64,000 bases of DNA from an uncultured Planctomycetota bacterium (GTDB lineage Bacteria > Planctomycetota > Brocadiia > CAIUPP01): assembly GCA_903901045.1 (NCBI GenBank), contig CAIUPP010000010.1:62001-126000 (forward strand), read 5' to 3'. This document shows positions 44,176-53,201 of the stretch, piece by piece. The position numbers and the translations under genes are program-made. The notes beneath the pieces were generated by a model. The model saw nothing but the letters and a program-made list of their open reading frames with translations. It was not told the origin of the DNA and made no database searches. How positions within the stretch are numbered: the stretch's first letter is position 1; every line of letters starts with the position of its first letter.

Positions 44176-45690
44176 TCATTCGACGCGGCGTTGAGGTATC
44201 TCGCGAACGAGCTTGCGCGCCGTCATTTCGCGGATGTGAGCGACCGTCTGGGGGCCGAACTTGCGTTCAATCATCGCCAGGTATGGCGGGTTGACGAAAT
44301 ATCTCTGGAACGCCTCGTCGCGGAAGCGCAGCACTTCCTCTCCGCTGATGTGGCGCGTCGGCAACGGGAGCGAGTCAGCTGAGTACTGCGAGAAACCGCT
44401 CCAGGATTTCGGCAGCGGCCTGCCTTCCTTGACGGCCGTTTCGTACAGCTCGGAGCCGGGATAGGCCATGGCGCAGTTGAAATTGACGAACTCGCAGTTG
44501 AGGTCCATCGCCAGGTCGAGCGTCTCCTGCATCGTCGCCAGATCATCTTCGGGCAATCCGAACATGAAATTGGCTATGACGTTGATGCCAGCCTCCCGGG
44601 TCATCTGGATCACGCGGCACAGGTCGCTCTGATCATACCCCTTCCGCGCATCTTTCAGCACCCGCTCACTGGCGGCCTCAATGCCGAAGGCGAGCCAATG
44701 GACGCCAGCCTTCTTGAGAAGGTCCAGCATCTCCGGCCGCAGCGTGTCCACGCGTGCGTACGCCCAGATGTTGAGATCATAGCCGCGTTCGATAATCCCG
44801 CGGCAGACCCCCTCGACATGCGCGCGGTTGAGGACGAAGATTTCGTCGGCGAACTTGATGTTGCGCACGCCCCAGCCGGTCACGAGGCGGTCGATCTGCG
44901 CCAGGACCGATGGCGGGCTCCAGAGGCGGTAACTATGGACGCCCCGCTTGAACCCAAGCGCGCACTCACCGCTGCGGAAGGGAGCCTGGATGCAGCAGAA
45001 GGTGCAGTGGAACGGACAGCCCAGCGAGGTGTAGAGGGCCGCATAGGGCTGGCGTTTCAGATCGCCGAAGCAGTGCCAGTTGTGCGCGCGATACTTCTCC
45101 ATCGGCAGCAGGTCCCACGGCACGCCAGGCATCTGCTGGTCCAAGTCCATCACCAGGGGGGCCGGCGGCGTGGAGCGCACGGTGTCTTCCTCCCTGTAAT
45201 AAAGATCATGGACATTTTGGAGATCATGGGCTCCGCTCCGGAGCGCCTGGAGGAGTTCCACAATCGTGGCGGGGCCCTCCCCACCGCAAACGAAATCCGC
45301 CGCTTCCTCCTGGAGCGTCCGCTCCGGCAACGCGGCCACGTGCCCGCCGACCAGCAGCACTTTGACCTCCGGCGTCGTTTCCTTGAGTGCGCGGCAGATA
45401 GCCCCGGCCGCCGGCATCACCTGCGTCGAGGCCGATGGGTTGTGGCCATAGACGACGACCACCACCAGACGGGGCGTGAGATGGCGCACCGCCTCGGCCA
45501 CCCTCTCGGGGCCCAGCCCTTCCGCGTTGGCGTCCAGGATTGACGCGGAGAGACCGCGGCGGCGCGCGAACGCGGCCATGAGGCCGGCCCAGATCGGCGG
45601 CTCCACGGCCGTCAGCCCATCCGACAAGCTTTGGTAAATGCGCCGCTGGCTCCCGGGGTTGACCAGAAGCAAGTCCAGAGCCGGACTCAC
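44176..45690 (-). CDS. B12-binding-domain radical SAM enzyme
   Basis: The 504-residue protein combines an N-terminal cobalamin-binding-like domain (about 1-155, with LLVGGHVAALPE) and a radical SAM barrel with CPFHCTFC (Cys225, 229, 232). The usual DxHxxG cobalamin His motif is not evident, so B12 may bind base-on or not at all. Relatives methylate or couple unactivated carbons in lipids and natural products. Start GTG 45690 overlaps the SDR stop by four bases (GTGA). A role in modifying the glycan or its lipid carrier is likely. Confidence 0.83.
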   Translation of the reverse strand: MSPALDLLLVNPGSQRRIYQSLSDGLTAVEPPIWAGLMAAFARRRGLSASILDANAEGLGPERVAEAVRHLTPRLVVVVVYGHNPSASTQVMPAAGAICRALKETTPEVKVLLVGGHVAALPERTLQEEAADFVCGGEGPATIVELLQALRSGAHDLQNVHDLYYREEDTVRSTPPAPLVMDLDQQMPGVPWDLLPMEKYRAHNWHCFGDLKRQPYAALYTSLGCPFHCTFCCIQAPFRSGECALGFKRGVHSYRLWSPPSVLAQIDRLVTGWGVRNIKFADEIFVLNRAHVEGVCRGIIERGYDLNIWAYARVDTLRPEMLDLLKKAGVHWLAFGIEAASERVLKDARKGYDQSDLCRVIQMTREAGINVIANFMFGLPEDDLATMQETLDLAMDLNCEFVNFNCAMAYPGSELYETAVKEGRPLPKSWSGFSQYSADSLPLPTRHISGEEVLRFRDEAFQRYFVNPPYLAMIERKFGPQTVAHIREMTARKLVREIPQRRVE

Positions 45691-46661
45691 AGCGCCCCCC
45701 CCCGCACGCCAGCCTCCGCGCCTTCAAACTTCCGGCGGTCTTTGAGGCGGGCATAGTTGTGCGAATACCACGCCACCGTGCGCCGGATTCCTTTCGAAAT
45801 ATCAGTTCCAATACGGTACTGATACTTGTTGTTCAACTTCTCTACATTCATCATCTTGCCCTTGATGCCGACGTAGCCGCCGGGGTTGAAACGCAAGCGC
45901 CCCTCAAAACCCGCCGCGCGGCAGATCGTCTCCGCCAACTCCCGGATCGTGGTGCCCATGCCAGGCCCGACGTTGACGACGTCCCGGTCCGCACGCTCCA
46001 GCAGGTGCAGCAGGGCCTTGACGAACTCTTCCACATCCATGAATTCGCGCACCTGTGTCCCATCGCCCCAGATCTCGACCTCCGGCAATTTCTCCTGCAC
46101 AGCCCGGACGAATTTCCCTATAAGCGCGCCGGCGACATGGGCCGTCTCCGGATGGAAATCGTCGTATTCTCCGAACATCGTGGCGGGAATGATGTAGCTG
46201 CCATTCAACTTGTACTGGTCATTGTAGGCGCGGACGCCGGTGTAGAGCAGCCGTTTCGTGAAGGCATAGGAATACACGCTGCCATGAATGTCGCCATCCA
46301 GGAACACCTCCTCCGTCAACGAGGCAGCTGCGCTCGGATAGGCGCAACTGGTCCCCACAGCGAGAAACCTGGCCTGCGGCGCAAAACGCCGCCACGCCTC
46401 CAGCGTATGACTATGGATAAGATTATTGACATGGAATTGTTCCGCCGGATGCTTCGCAGGAAAGTCCGCCGCCGCCTGATAGCTTGCCAGGTGAATGACC
46501 GCGCCGACATCGCGATGGCGGGCGAACACGGCCTCCGCCCCCTCCTGGCGCGTCAGGTCGTAGTCCCGCTTGGAAAAGAGGACGTATTCCGTTCCCCGCC
46601 GCCGCAATTCCTCTTGAAGGTGCCGACCGACAAAACCTGTTCCGCCAGTAATTAGAATCAT
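45687..46661 (-). CDS. GDP-L-fucose-synthase-like SDR
   Basis: The 324-residue SDR shows TGGTGFVGRHL at the N-terminus, VGTSCAYP with the catalytic Ser and YSYAFTKRLLY with Tyr-x3-Lys. The pattern is closest to Fcl/GDP-4-keto-6-deoxymannose epimerase-reductases. Here it likely reduces or epimerises a 4-keto nucleotide sugar made in the same operon. A run of nine G lies at its 3-prime end (plus strand 45694-45702). Confidence 0.82.
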   Translation of the reverse strand: MILITGGTGFVGRHLQEELRRRGTEYVLFSKRDYDLTRQEGAEAVFARHRDVGAVIHLASYQAAADFPAKHPAEQFHVNNLIHSHTLEAWRRFAPQARFLAVGTSCAYPSAAASLTEEVFLDGDIHGSVYSYAFTKRLLYTGVRAYNDQYKLNGSYIIPATMFGEYDDFHPETAHVAGALIGKFVRAVQEKLPEVEIWGDGTQVREFMDVEEFVKALLHLLERADRDVVNVGPGMGTTIRELAETICRAAGFEGRLRFNPGGYVGIKGKMMNVEKLNNKYQYRIGTDISKGIRRTVAWYSHNYARLKDRRKFEGAEAGVRGGAL

Positions 46662-46682
46662 AGAGACACCTCAGTTAATGGA

Positions 46683-47684
46683 CTATTTGAGTATCTCACG
46701 TATGCGCGTCGCAATCCGGGCGGACGACGGGTAAAATGCCTTCTCAAGAACCCCGCTGGCGGGCATCGAACATTCCGGGAATGTGAGCCGCTGTACCGGC
46801 CCGCGCAAATACTGGAACCCCTTTTCCGCCACCAGAGCGCACACCTCGGAGGCAAAGCCGCATCGCGGAAAGTCATAGTCGACCACCAGCAAACGCCCGG
46901 TCTTCGCCACCGACTGAAGAATGAGCTCTTCGTCCAGGGGCTTGAGCGTCCGGGGGTCCAGTACCTCTACGTCCAAGTCGTTGTCCTTGCAGGCCGCGAG
47001 CGTATCGATGACGGCGATGGAGGTTGCCACGACCGTCAGTCGATTGCCCTGCCGCACGATATGCCCCTTCCCGATCGGCAGGCAGTACATCTCCTTCGGC
47101 ACGTGACCTGTGTTTTTGTAGAGCCACCGATGCTCGATGAAGATCACCGGATAGTCATCTTTGACGGCCGCAAGGAAAAGGCCCTTGACGTCGTAGGGGG
47201 ACGAGGGCATCATGACTTTCAGGCCGGGAATGTGGGTGAAGAGCGACTGCAGGGTACCGGAATGTTGGGCTCCGGACCCCCACCCGCGGCCGATGACAGC
47301 GCGAATGACCAACGGAACTTTGACCTGCCCCTGAAACATGTACCGCCATTTGGCGACGTAGTTCACGATCTGATCCATCGCCACCATCATGAAGTCCACG
47401 CGGAGATGAATCATGATCGGGCGCAACCCCGAGAGTGCCGCCCCCAAAGCCACGCCTGTCATAGCGTTTTCGGAAATCGGCGTGCCGATGACTCGTTCCT
47501 TGTGTGTCAAGTTCAGCATGGTGCCAAAAACGCCAAACTTATCGTTCGCATCCAACCCGATGGCAAAGACGCGCGGGTCATATTCCATCGCCTGATCAAT
47601 GGCCTCGCCGATCGCCTCTTTATACGTGATGATCCGATCGCCATCGTGCGCTGCATGGCTTTGGGTGATACGACTCCAAGGCAT
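46683..47684 (-). CDS. Pyruvate-dehydrogenase-like E1 beta subunit
   Basis: The 333-residue protein has the transketolase pyrimidine domain (ISENAMTGVALGAALSGLRP, with the ThDP-activating Glu) and the C-terminal transketolase domain. It starts one base after the E1 alpha stop, with GGGAGG as ribosome binding site. No E2 or E3 gene is nearby, so the pair is unlikely to be a normal dehydrogenase complex. In aldgamycin and octose-containing antibiotic pathways, paired E1-like proteins attach a two-carbon unit to a keto sugar; a like role fits this glycan operon. Confidence 0.85.
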   Translation of the reverse strand: MPWSRITQSHAAHDGDRIITYKEAIGEAIDQAMEYDPRVFAIGLDANDKFGVFGTMLNLTHKERVIGTPISENAMTGVALGAALSGLRPIMIHLRVDFMMVAMDQIVNYVAKWRYMFQGQVKVPLVIRAVIGRGWGSGAQHSGTLQSLFTHIPGLKVMMPSSPYDVKGLFLAAVKDDYPVIFIEHRWLYKNTGHVPKEMYCLPIGKGHIVRQGNRLTVVATSIAVIDTLAACKDNDLDVEVLDPRTLKPLDEELILQSVAKTGRLLVVDYDFPRCGFASEVCALVAEKGFQYLRGPVQRLTFPECSMPASGVLEKAFYPSSARIATRIREILK

Positions 47685-47685
47685 C

Positions 47686-48645
47686 CTAAACCTCCCTGAT
47701 CAGTTCGTCTTCGGCGGGGAAAGGGCTTTGCCTGGCGAATTCGACCGCGTCGTCAATCTGCTTCTCGATCCCGCGCGCCATGTCATGAATTGTCTCCGCA
47801 GTCATCCACCCGGCCTCGCTTAGGCGCTGCTCCAATTTGCGGATCGGGCAATCCTTTTCCCGGTCAACCGGATTCCATGGCAGGTCATCGCGCTCGATTC
47901 CCTGATGCTTCATCCAACGCTTCGTTCGGCACTCCAGGAACACGGGCCGCTTCTCCTCGCGAACGCGCCGGATCGCGCGGCCCGCCGCCTCGTGCACCGC
48001 CAGAACATCCGTCCCGTCCACTGAGGAGGCGGGCATGAAGGCTCCGGCGGCGTTCGCCAGTTCCACCGACAGGTGCTCGGACTTCGGCATGACATTGGAC
48101 AATTGGTTGTTCTCGCACAGGAACAACACCGGCACGCTCTTGAGCGCGGCAAAGTTCAGGCTCTCCCAGAAGATACCCGCATCGGTGGCGCCATCGCCGA
48201 AATAGGAGACGGATATCCAGTCGCGCCCCATCTGTTTAGAGGCCAGGGCCGAGCCCACGCCCATCGCGATGCCCCCGCCCACGATCGACGAGGACCCGAG
48301 CATCCCGTGCTCCGGGTCCACCACGTGCATGGAACCGCCATACCCCCGCGAGCACCCCGTTGTCCGGCCATACAATTCCGCCATCAATTTTCTCATGGAA
48401 AGGCCCTTGGCCAGCGCAGGGCCATGCGTCCTGTGCGTGAAAAAAATGGTATCCGCCGGCGTCAGGTGCGCGCAGACCCCCACGGGCGCCGCTTCTTGCC
48501 CGATATGCAGGTGAACCGGCGTGACCATGACATCCGTGGGATAGAGGGTGATGATGCGCTCCTCAAACTGGCGGATCTCACGCATCATCCTCAGCAGTCG
48601 GACGCAGTTCGTGCGATCAGGCAATGCGATCTGCTCGGACGACAT
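47686..48645 (-). CDS. Pyruvate-dehydrogenase-like E1 alpha subunit
   Basis: The 319-residue subunit carries GYGGSMHVVDPEHGMLGSSS and the ThDP motif GDGATDAGIFWESLN...ENN. It starts at ATG 48645 after GGAGG and is followed by E1 beta. Length is slightly short of typical PDH E1 alpha, as in stand-alone acyl-transferring E1 proteins. It lies between the heptose-kinase-like gene and the Fcl-like reductase. Confidence 0.87.
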   Translation of the reverse strand: MSSEQIALPDRTNCVRLLRMMREIRQFEERIITLYPTDVMVTPVHLHIGQEAAPVGVCAHLTPADTIFFTHRTHGPALAKGLSMRKLMAELYGRTTGCSRGYGGSMHVVDPEHGMLGSSSIVGGGIAMGVGSALASKQMGRDWISVSYFGDGATDAGIFWESLNFAALKSVPVLFLCENNQLSNVMPKSEHLSVELANAAGAFMPASSVDGTDVLAVHEAAGRAIRRVREEKRPVFLECRTKRWMKHQGIERDDLPWNPVDREKDCPIRKLEQRLSEAGWMTAETIHDMARGIEKQIDDAVEFARQSPFPAEDELIREV

Positions 48646-48742
48646 GGAAGGCCTCCGGAGAACGATACCGTCTATGAACGTAGCGGAACACGCGTGGCGC
48701 TCTCAGCCGTTGAAGCCGCATCGTTGTTGCCGGCCGGAACAC

Positions 48743-49774
48743 TCAGGCCAGCTTGGCGTCGCGCGCTTCTTCTTGAAGCAGGTACTCACTTTCCGGATCG
48801 TAGAAAATGATGCGGCTGCCGGAGAAATCGAACTTGAAAGGCACATGCAGCAAGTCCTGCATGGCCGCCTTCACACGGTCCTGCCTCTCCGGAGGAACGA
48901 ACAGGAGCAGGAAGCCGCCTCCGCCGGCGCCGGTCAGCTTGCCTCCCAGGGCGCCCGCGGTGATGGCGCGCTCGTAGAGACCATCTAGATGAGGCGTCGA
49001 CACGCGCTCCCCCAAGCTCCGTTTGGCCATCCAGGCCTCATGCAGCAATTCCCCAAAAGCGGATAAATCCCGCTGACTGTTCAGAATAGCGAGGCTCTTT
49101 TCCACCATGGCCTGAATAGCGCCCAATTGCTTTCGCTTATTCTCCAGGCTGCCAACGTAGCTTTCGGCGACCTCAGAGGCCGTGCGCTGAATCCCGGTAT
49201 AATAGAGCATCATCTGGGCGTTGAGGGAGGCCGATCTCGCGGCCGAGATCGTGACGGGATTTACGACGACTTCACCGTTCGCAAGGAAGTTGATCAGGTT
49301 CAATCCGCCGTACGCGGCGCACACCTGGTCCTGGGATCCAACGGTTTCCTTCAGCATTTCCTGCTCCAGATGGATGCTCTCCAGCGCCAGGGCATGCTTG
49401 CTGACCACGGTTCCCTTCAGGGCCTGAAGCGCATTGAGAAGGCCGACCGTGAAAGCCGAGCTCGATCCCATCCCGCTCCGAGCGGGCAAGTCGCCGTCAT
49501 GATGTATTTCGACTCCCCGGGAAATGCCGAGATGCCCAAGCACTGCCCTGACCGCCGGATGAGTGATTTCACTCGCTTTCTGACAGGTCTCGATCTTGGA
49601 ATAAACCACCCGGATGCGGTGATCGAAGAATGGCGGCAGATAGCGGCATGTCAAATAGCAGTACTTGTCAATCGTCGTTGCCAGCACCGCCCCGCCATGC
49701 TGGCGATACCAGACAGGGTAATCGGTCCCGCCCCCAAAGAAAGAGATGCGAAACGGCGTTCTGCTAATGATCAT
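48743..49774 (-). CDS. GHMP sugar kinase (HddA-like)
   Basis: The 343-residue kinase shows RTPFRISFFGGGTDYP, the ATP loop LPARSGMGSSSAF and the C-terminal KLTGAGGGGF. This pattern matches D-glycero-D-manno-heptose-7-phosphate kinase HddA and relatives. Start ATG 49774 follows GGGGAGACGCCGT. The next upstream gene is a matching nucleotidyltransferase, so an anomeric sugar phosphate is probably made and activated here. No GmhA isomerase is in the window. Confidence 0.85.
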   Translation of the reverse strand: MIISRTPFRISFFGGGTDYPVWYRQHGGAVLATTIDKYCYLTCRYLPPFFDHRIRVVYSKIETCQKASEITHPAVRAVLGHLGISRGVEIHHDGDLPARSGMGSSSAFTVGLLNALQALKGTVVSKHALALESIHLEQEMLKETVGSQDQVCAAYGGLNLINFLANGEVVVNPVTISAARSASLNAQMMLYYTGIQRTASEVAESYVGSLENKRKQLGAIQAMVEKSLAILNSQRDLSAFGELLHEAWMAKRSLGERVSTPHLDGLYERAITAGALGGKLTGAGGGGFLLLFVPPERQDRVKAAMQDLLHVPFKFDFSGSRIIFYDPESEYLLQEEARDAKLA

Positions 49775-49789
49775 ACGGCGTCTCCCCAG

Positions 49790-50506
49790 TCATGGCTGCG
49801 CATCGCGGAAGAAACGTTCCGCAATGCGATAGGATTCGGGCGTGCCGATGTCCAGAAAACGGCCCTCGGTCCTGTAGGCGCGAAGACCGCGTGCAATCCA
49901 CTGTGGGAATAGTTCCCGTTCAATCGAGACGGGCCGGCCGGGCGGGATTTTCTCCAGGCGTTTGCGCGACACTAGGTACAACCCGGCGTTGATCCAGCCA
50001 GGGCCTTGGGCGGCGCCTTTCTCCTGAAAGCGCGTCACACGGCCGCACTCGTCAGCAAGCACCTGACCAAAACGAGAGACGTCCGGCGCCTTGCACAGAC
50101 AGAGGGTCGCCTCAGCGCCGCCCTGCCGGTGCGCCGCGATGAACTCTCGCAGGTCCACCTGGCAGAATGAATCACCATTCATCGCGAGGAGCAGACTGCT
50201 TTCGGCCAGGGGCAGCGCGTGGCGCAGCGCGCCGCCGGTGCCCAGCGGCACAGGCTCCGGCGAATAGGCCAAATGAAGCGCCCCATACCGGTCGCCCAGC
50301 GCGTCCTGCACTTGCTCAGCCTTGTACCCGGTACACAGGATGGCGCGTTCAATCCCCGCACTCGCAAGTTGGTCCAACAGATAGGCCAGAAACGGGCGCC
50401 CGTTCACTTCGGCAATGACCTTGGGGCGGTCGGCGACTACGCTCCGCAGCCTAGCGCCCAGGCCGCCCGCCAGGATCAATACGGTGAGCTCCTTCATGTC
50501 ATACAT
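49790..50506 (-). CDS. Sugar-1-phosphate nucleotidyltransferase (HddC-like)
   Basis: The 238-residue enzyme shows LILAGGLGARLRSVV near the N-terminus, RPFLAYLLDQL and LLAMNGDSF with the metal-binding Asp. It is short, as in the HddC and MurNAc-1-P uridylyltransferase groups. ATG 50506 is used; ATG 50497 is equally possible, and a longer frame upstream overlaps the SDR gene in another frame. Together with the HddA-like kinase it suggests a GDP-heptose-type donor, though the sugar is not proven. Confidence 0.82.
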   Translation of the reverse strand: MYDMKELTVLILAGGLGARLRSVVADRPKVIAEVNGRPFLAYLLDQLASAGIERAILCTGYKAEQVQDALGDRYGALHLAYSPEPVPLGTGGALRHALPLAESSLLLAMNGDSFCQVDLREFIAAHRQGGAEATLCLCKAPDVSRFGQVLADECGRVTRFQEKGAAQGPGWINAGLYLVSRKRLEKIPPGRPVSIERELFPQWIARGLRAYRTEGRFLDIGTPESYRIAERFFRDAQP

Positions 50507-50514
50507 GTTTCTGC

Positions 50515-51450
50515 TCAAACATTTCCAAACGCGCTCCGAGGCAGCATCCGGTATCCCTTCAACAACTCCCGAATGCCGTCGTCCAGCGAGCGCTTCGCTT
50601 CGAATCCCGCCTCGCGCAGCCGCTGGTTCGAAACGATGTAATTGCGTTTGTCCGGGTCGGAGCCGAGTTCGCTGAAGTGAATGTAGAAATTCGGCACGTA
50701 TTCCTTGATCTTCAGCGCCAACGCCTCCTTCGACAAGTTGGCCGCGTCCAACCCCACGTTGAACGTCCGCCCGGTCATCCCATCGGCGTGCTCGATGCAA
50801 TGAATGAAGCAATCGGCCACGTCCCGGATATGCACGTAATTGCGCTTAAAGTCCTTCTCGAAGATCACAAGATACCCATCGCTCACCGCCGCGTACGTGA
50901 AGTGGTTCACCAGCAAATCCAGGCGCATCCGCGGGGAGAAGCCGAAGACCGTCGCCAGCCGGAGCGTGATCGCGCGGGGGCTCGCCAGCAGCTCCGCTTC
51001 CGCCTCCGCCTTCGTCTGACCGTAGAGCGAGATCGGTTCCAGAGGCGTCTCCTCCGTGCAGAAGACGTCGCCGCTCTTCGTGCCGTAGCCGCTGTTCGTC
51101 GTCGGGTAGACCACGAGCTGGCTCTTGCTGCGCAGGCGATTGATCCTGCGGACGGCGTCGAGGTTCACCTGCGTGGCCAGCCAGGGGTTGCGCGTGCAGG
51201 CCGGCACCCCGACAATCGCCGCGAGCGGTATGATCACATCGCTGCCCTTCAGCGCCTCGATCATCGTTCTCTCGTCGCGCACGTCGCCACGGACAAACTC
51301 GAATGCCGGGTTCGCGCAGAGGTGGAAGAGCGAACTTTGCCCGTACATCAAGTTGTCGAGCGCCACGACGCGGTATCCCCGCGCTAGCAAATGCTCGCAC
51401 AAGACGGACCCCAGGTATCCCGCAGCGCCGGTGACCAGGACGCGTTTCAT
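50515..51450 (-). CDS. NAD-dependent nucleotide-sugar epimerase/dehydratase (SDR)
   Basis: The 311-residue SDR has VTGAAGYLGSVL, YPTTNSGYGTKSG and YGQTKAEAE active-site motifs. It overlaps the GT2 stop by one base (TAATG) and has a GGAGGATA site. The family covers UDP-glucose/CDP-tyvelose-type epimerases; the exact reaction is not known. It lies nine bases before the nucleotidyltransferase gene. Confidence 0.82.
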   Translation of the reverse strand: MKRVLVTGAAGYLGSVLCEHLLARGYRVVALDNLMYGQSSLFHLCANPAFEFVRGDVRDERTMIEALKGSDVIIPLAAIVGVPACTRNPWLATQVNLDAVRRINRLRSKSQLVVYPTTNSGYGTKSGDVFCTEETPLEPISLYGQTKAEAEAELLASPRAITLRLATVFGFSPRMRLDLLVNHFTYAAVSDGYLVIFEKDFKRNYVHIRDVADCFIHCIEHADGMTGRTFNVGLDAANLSKEALALKIKEYVPNFYIHFSELGSDPDKRNYIVSNQRLREAGFEAKRSLDDGIRELLKGYRMLPRSAFGNV

Positions 51451-52523
51451 TATCCTCCACCTTTTCTGTCAGTGCCCTTCAGCCGCCCGCCATCGCCAAT
51501 CTCTCCGAATCCGATTGTCTCTGCAACAATATAACGGGGTCTGCCTCGAACATCATTATAGATGCGGCCGACGTAGAGCCCCACCGTCCCCAGCGCCACA
51601 AGCTGGATTCCGGCAAGCAGGGAGACCGCGATGATCAGGATCGCGGCGCTTGTCGGGGCCGCTGAGGCAAACAACATTGCGGCAGCGGCTGTTAGCAGCG
51701 CGATCAGCGATCCGGCGCAAAGCGCGAAACCCAGGAGGAGAAAGAAGACGAGTGGCAGCAGAGAGAAAGAGGTCAGGCCTTGCACGAGCGTGCCGGCTGG
51801 GCCGCGCAACCCCTGCAAGTCGCGGAGGAAATTGCGGAAAATGGGGAAATGGCCCTTCCCGCCCGCTCGCTTCTCCCGATGATAGACCACATGTTCCTGC
51901 TGGAAGCCTACCCAGCAAGCCAGTCCCCGCAGGTAGGGGTTGGACTCGCGCAAGCGAAGAATCTGATCCACCGCCACGCGGCTCAGCAACTTGAAATCTC
52001 CCGCCTCCGTCATCAGCGGTATGTCCGAAACGCACCCGATCAACTTGTACGCAATCCGCGTCAGCAATAGCTTGGCCGCTGACTCACCTTCCCGCGATGC
52101 GCGAACGGTATGCACGACACCCGCCCCCCGGCGCCATCGCTCGATCAGCTGCGGGATGACCTCCGGCGGATCCTGCAGGTCCGTGTCCATGTACACGATC
52201 GCGTCCCCTTGCGCATAAGCCATGCCCGCCAGCGTGCACTCGGTATTTCCGAATCGGCGGGAGGTGGTAAGAACCTTGACACGGGCATCGCGCTGCGCCG
52301 CCTCTGTCAGAAGGGAAAGGGACTGGTCCGTCGATGCGTCGTTCACAAAGATCAACTCATAGTCCACTTCCAACGGAGTCAACGCCGCCGTAAGCCGGCG
52401 GAGCAGTTCCGGGACGACCTCTTCCTCGTTCCGAAACGAGAGCACGACCGAGACGCACGACCGGCGGTTTGTTCCCGAAGGCTGCGCCGTTGGCCGGGAC
52501 GCCGGGACTGCAGAATCGTTCAC
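51450..52523 (-). CDS. ArnC/DPM1-like polyprenyl-phosphate glycosyltransferase (GT2)
   Basis: The 357-residue enzyme has VVLSFRNEEEVVPE, VNDASTDQS and the metal-binding DTDLQDPP motif, then two membrane segments (about 260-325). GTG 52523 is preferred because AAGGAAGG lies eight bases upstream; the earlier GTG 52532 is too close to that site. It would make an undecaprenyl-phosphate sugar. With the ArnE/F-like pair just upstream it forms a second carrier-loading and flipping set. Confidence 0.86.
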   Translation of the reverse strand: MNDSAVPASRPTAQPSGTNRRSCVSVVLSFRNEEEVVPELLRRLTAALTPLEVDYELIFVNDASTDQSLSLLTEAAQRDARVKVLTTSRRFGNTECTLAGMAYAQGDAIVYMDTDLQDPPEVIPQLIERWRRGAGVVHTVRASREGESAAKLLLTRIAYKLIGCVSDIPLMTEAGDFKLLSRVAVDQILRLRESNPYLRGLACWVGFQQEHVVYHREKRAGGKGHFPIFRNFLRDLQGLRGPAGTLVQGLTSFSLLPLVFFLLLGFALCAGSLIALLTAAAAMLFASAAPTSAAILIIAVSLLAGIQLVALGTVGLYVGRIYNDVRGRPRYIVAETIGFGEIGDGGRLKGTDRKGGG

Positions 52524-52829
52524 CTCATCCACCTTCCTTTAGTTAGTTCCGCATCGGCTTATTCACCGGCAAGGCCCGTAGTCCCGAAGACTCCTCAAGA
52601 ATGGTCGGAAGCCGGATAGGATACTGCTTTTTGCCACAGGGCGAGCGTGTCCCTGATGAGCCGGGGCCGGTACGATAGGCATCGAGCGCGTCCCCGCCGT
52701 GCGGGGGTGGCCGGCCTGGCGGCTCTTGGAGCCACGTTCGCTTCTTATAATCCCGGCATCACCGGATGTCAAGCGTGCGGCTCGACAGGTGCAAACGTTG
52801 CGATCGGCTCCTCCGCATCCCGCGGATGA

Positions 52830-53201
52830 TCACCACAGAGGAGGCAGGGAGAAGACGATCACCCCCGCTATAATGAGCCCGCAGCCCAGAAGCCGTCTGC
52901 GATCCACCTTCTCCTTGAAGATCAGGCGGGAGAATGTGACTACGAGAACATAATTGGCCGACGACCAAGCTGTCGCCGTCTTGAGGGGAATCTGCTGCAT
53001 AGCATAAACGCAGGCGAGGGTGCCCACGGTAAAGAGGCCATACGCCGCGACGGTCCGCCCATTCAGGAAGCTGGCGAGCCATGTGGGCTTATTGGCGGTC
53101 CCACTCTTCAGAACAAGGTGAGAGAGCGACGTCAGCAGTATCCCGACTCCGAGCGCGACAGCATGTGGATTCAACGGCGTCCAAGGGAGTCCGGCATTCA
53201 C
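52830..53201 (-). CDS. ArnF-like small multidrug-resistance-type flippase subunit
   Basis: The 123-residue protein has four membrane segments and the closing GLIIAGVIVFSLPPLW typical of EmrE/ArnE/ArnF proteins. GTG 53201 is chosen because GAGGAGG lies six bases upstream and the start falls inside the end of the previous SMR gene. It probably dimerises with that neighbour to flip a polyprenyl-linked sugar. Confidence 0.78.
   Translation of the reverse strand: MNAGLPWTPLNPHAVALGVGILLTSLSHLVLKSGTANKPTWLASFLNGRTVAAYGLFTVGTLACVYAMQQIPLKTATAWSSANYVLVVTFSRLIFKEKVDRRRLLGCGLIIAGVIVFSLPPLW

Noticed and set aside
46683-48645. Housekeeping pyruvate dehydrogenase complex
   Set aside because: No E2 or dihydrolipoamide dehydrogenase genes are nearby and the genes sit inside a sugar-nucleotide operon.
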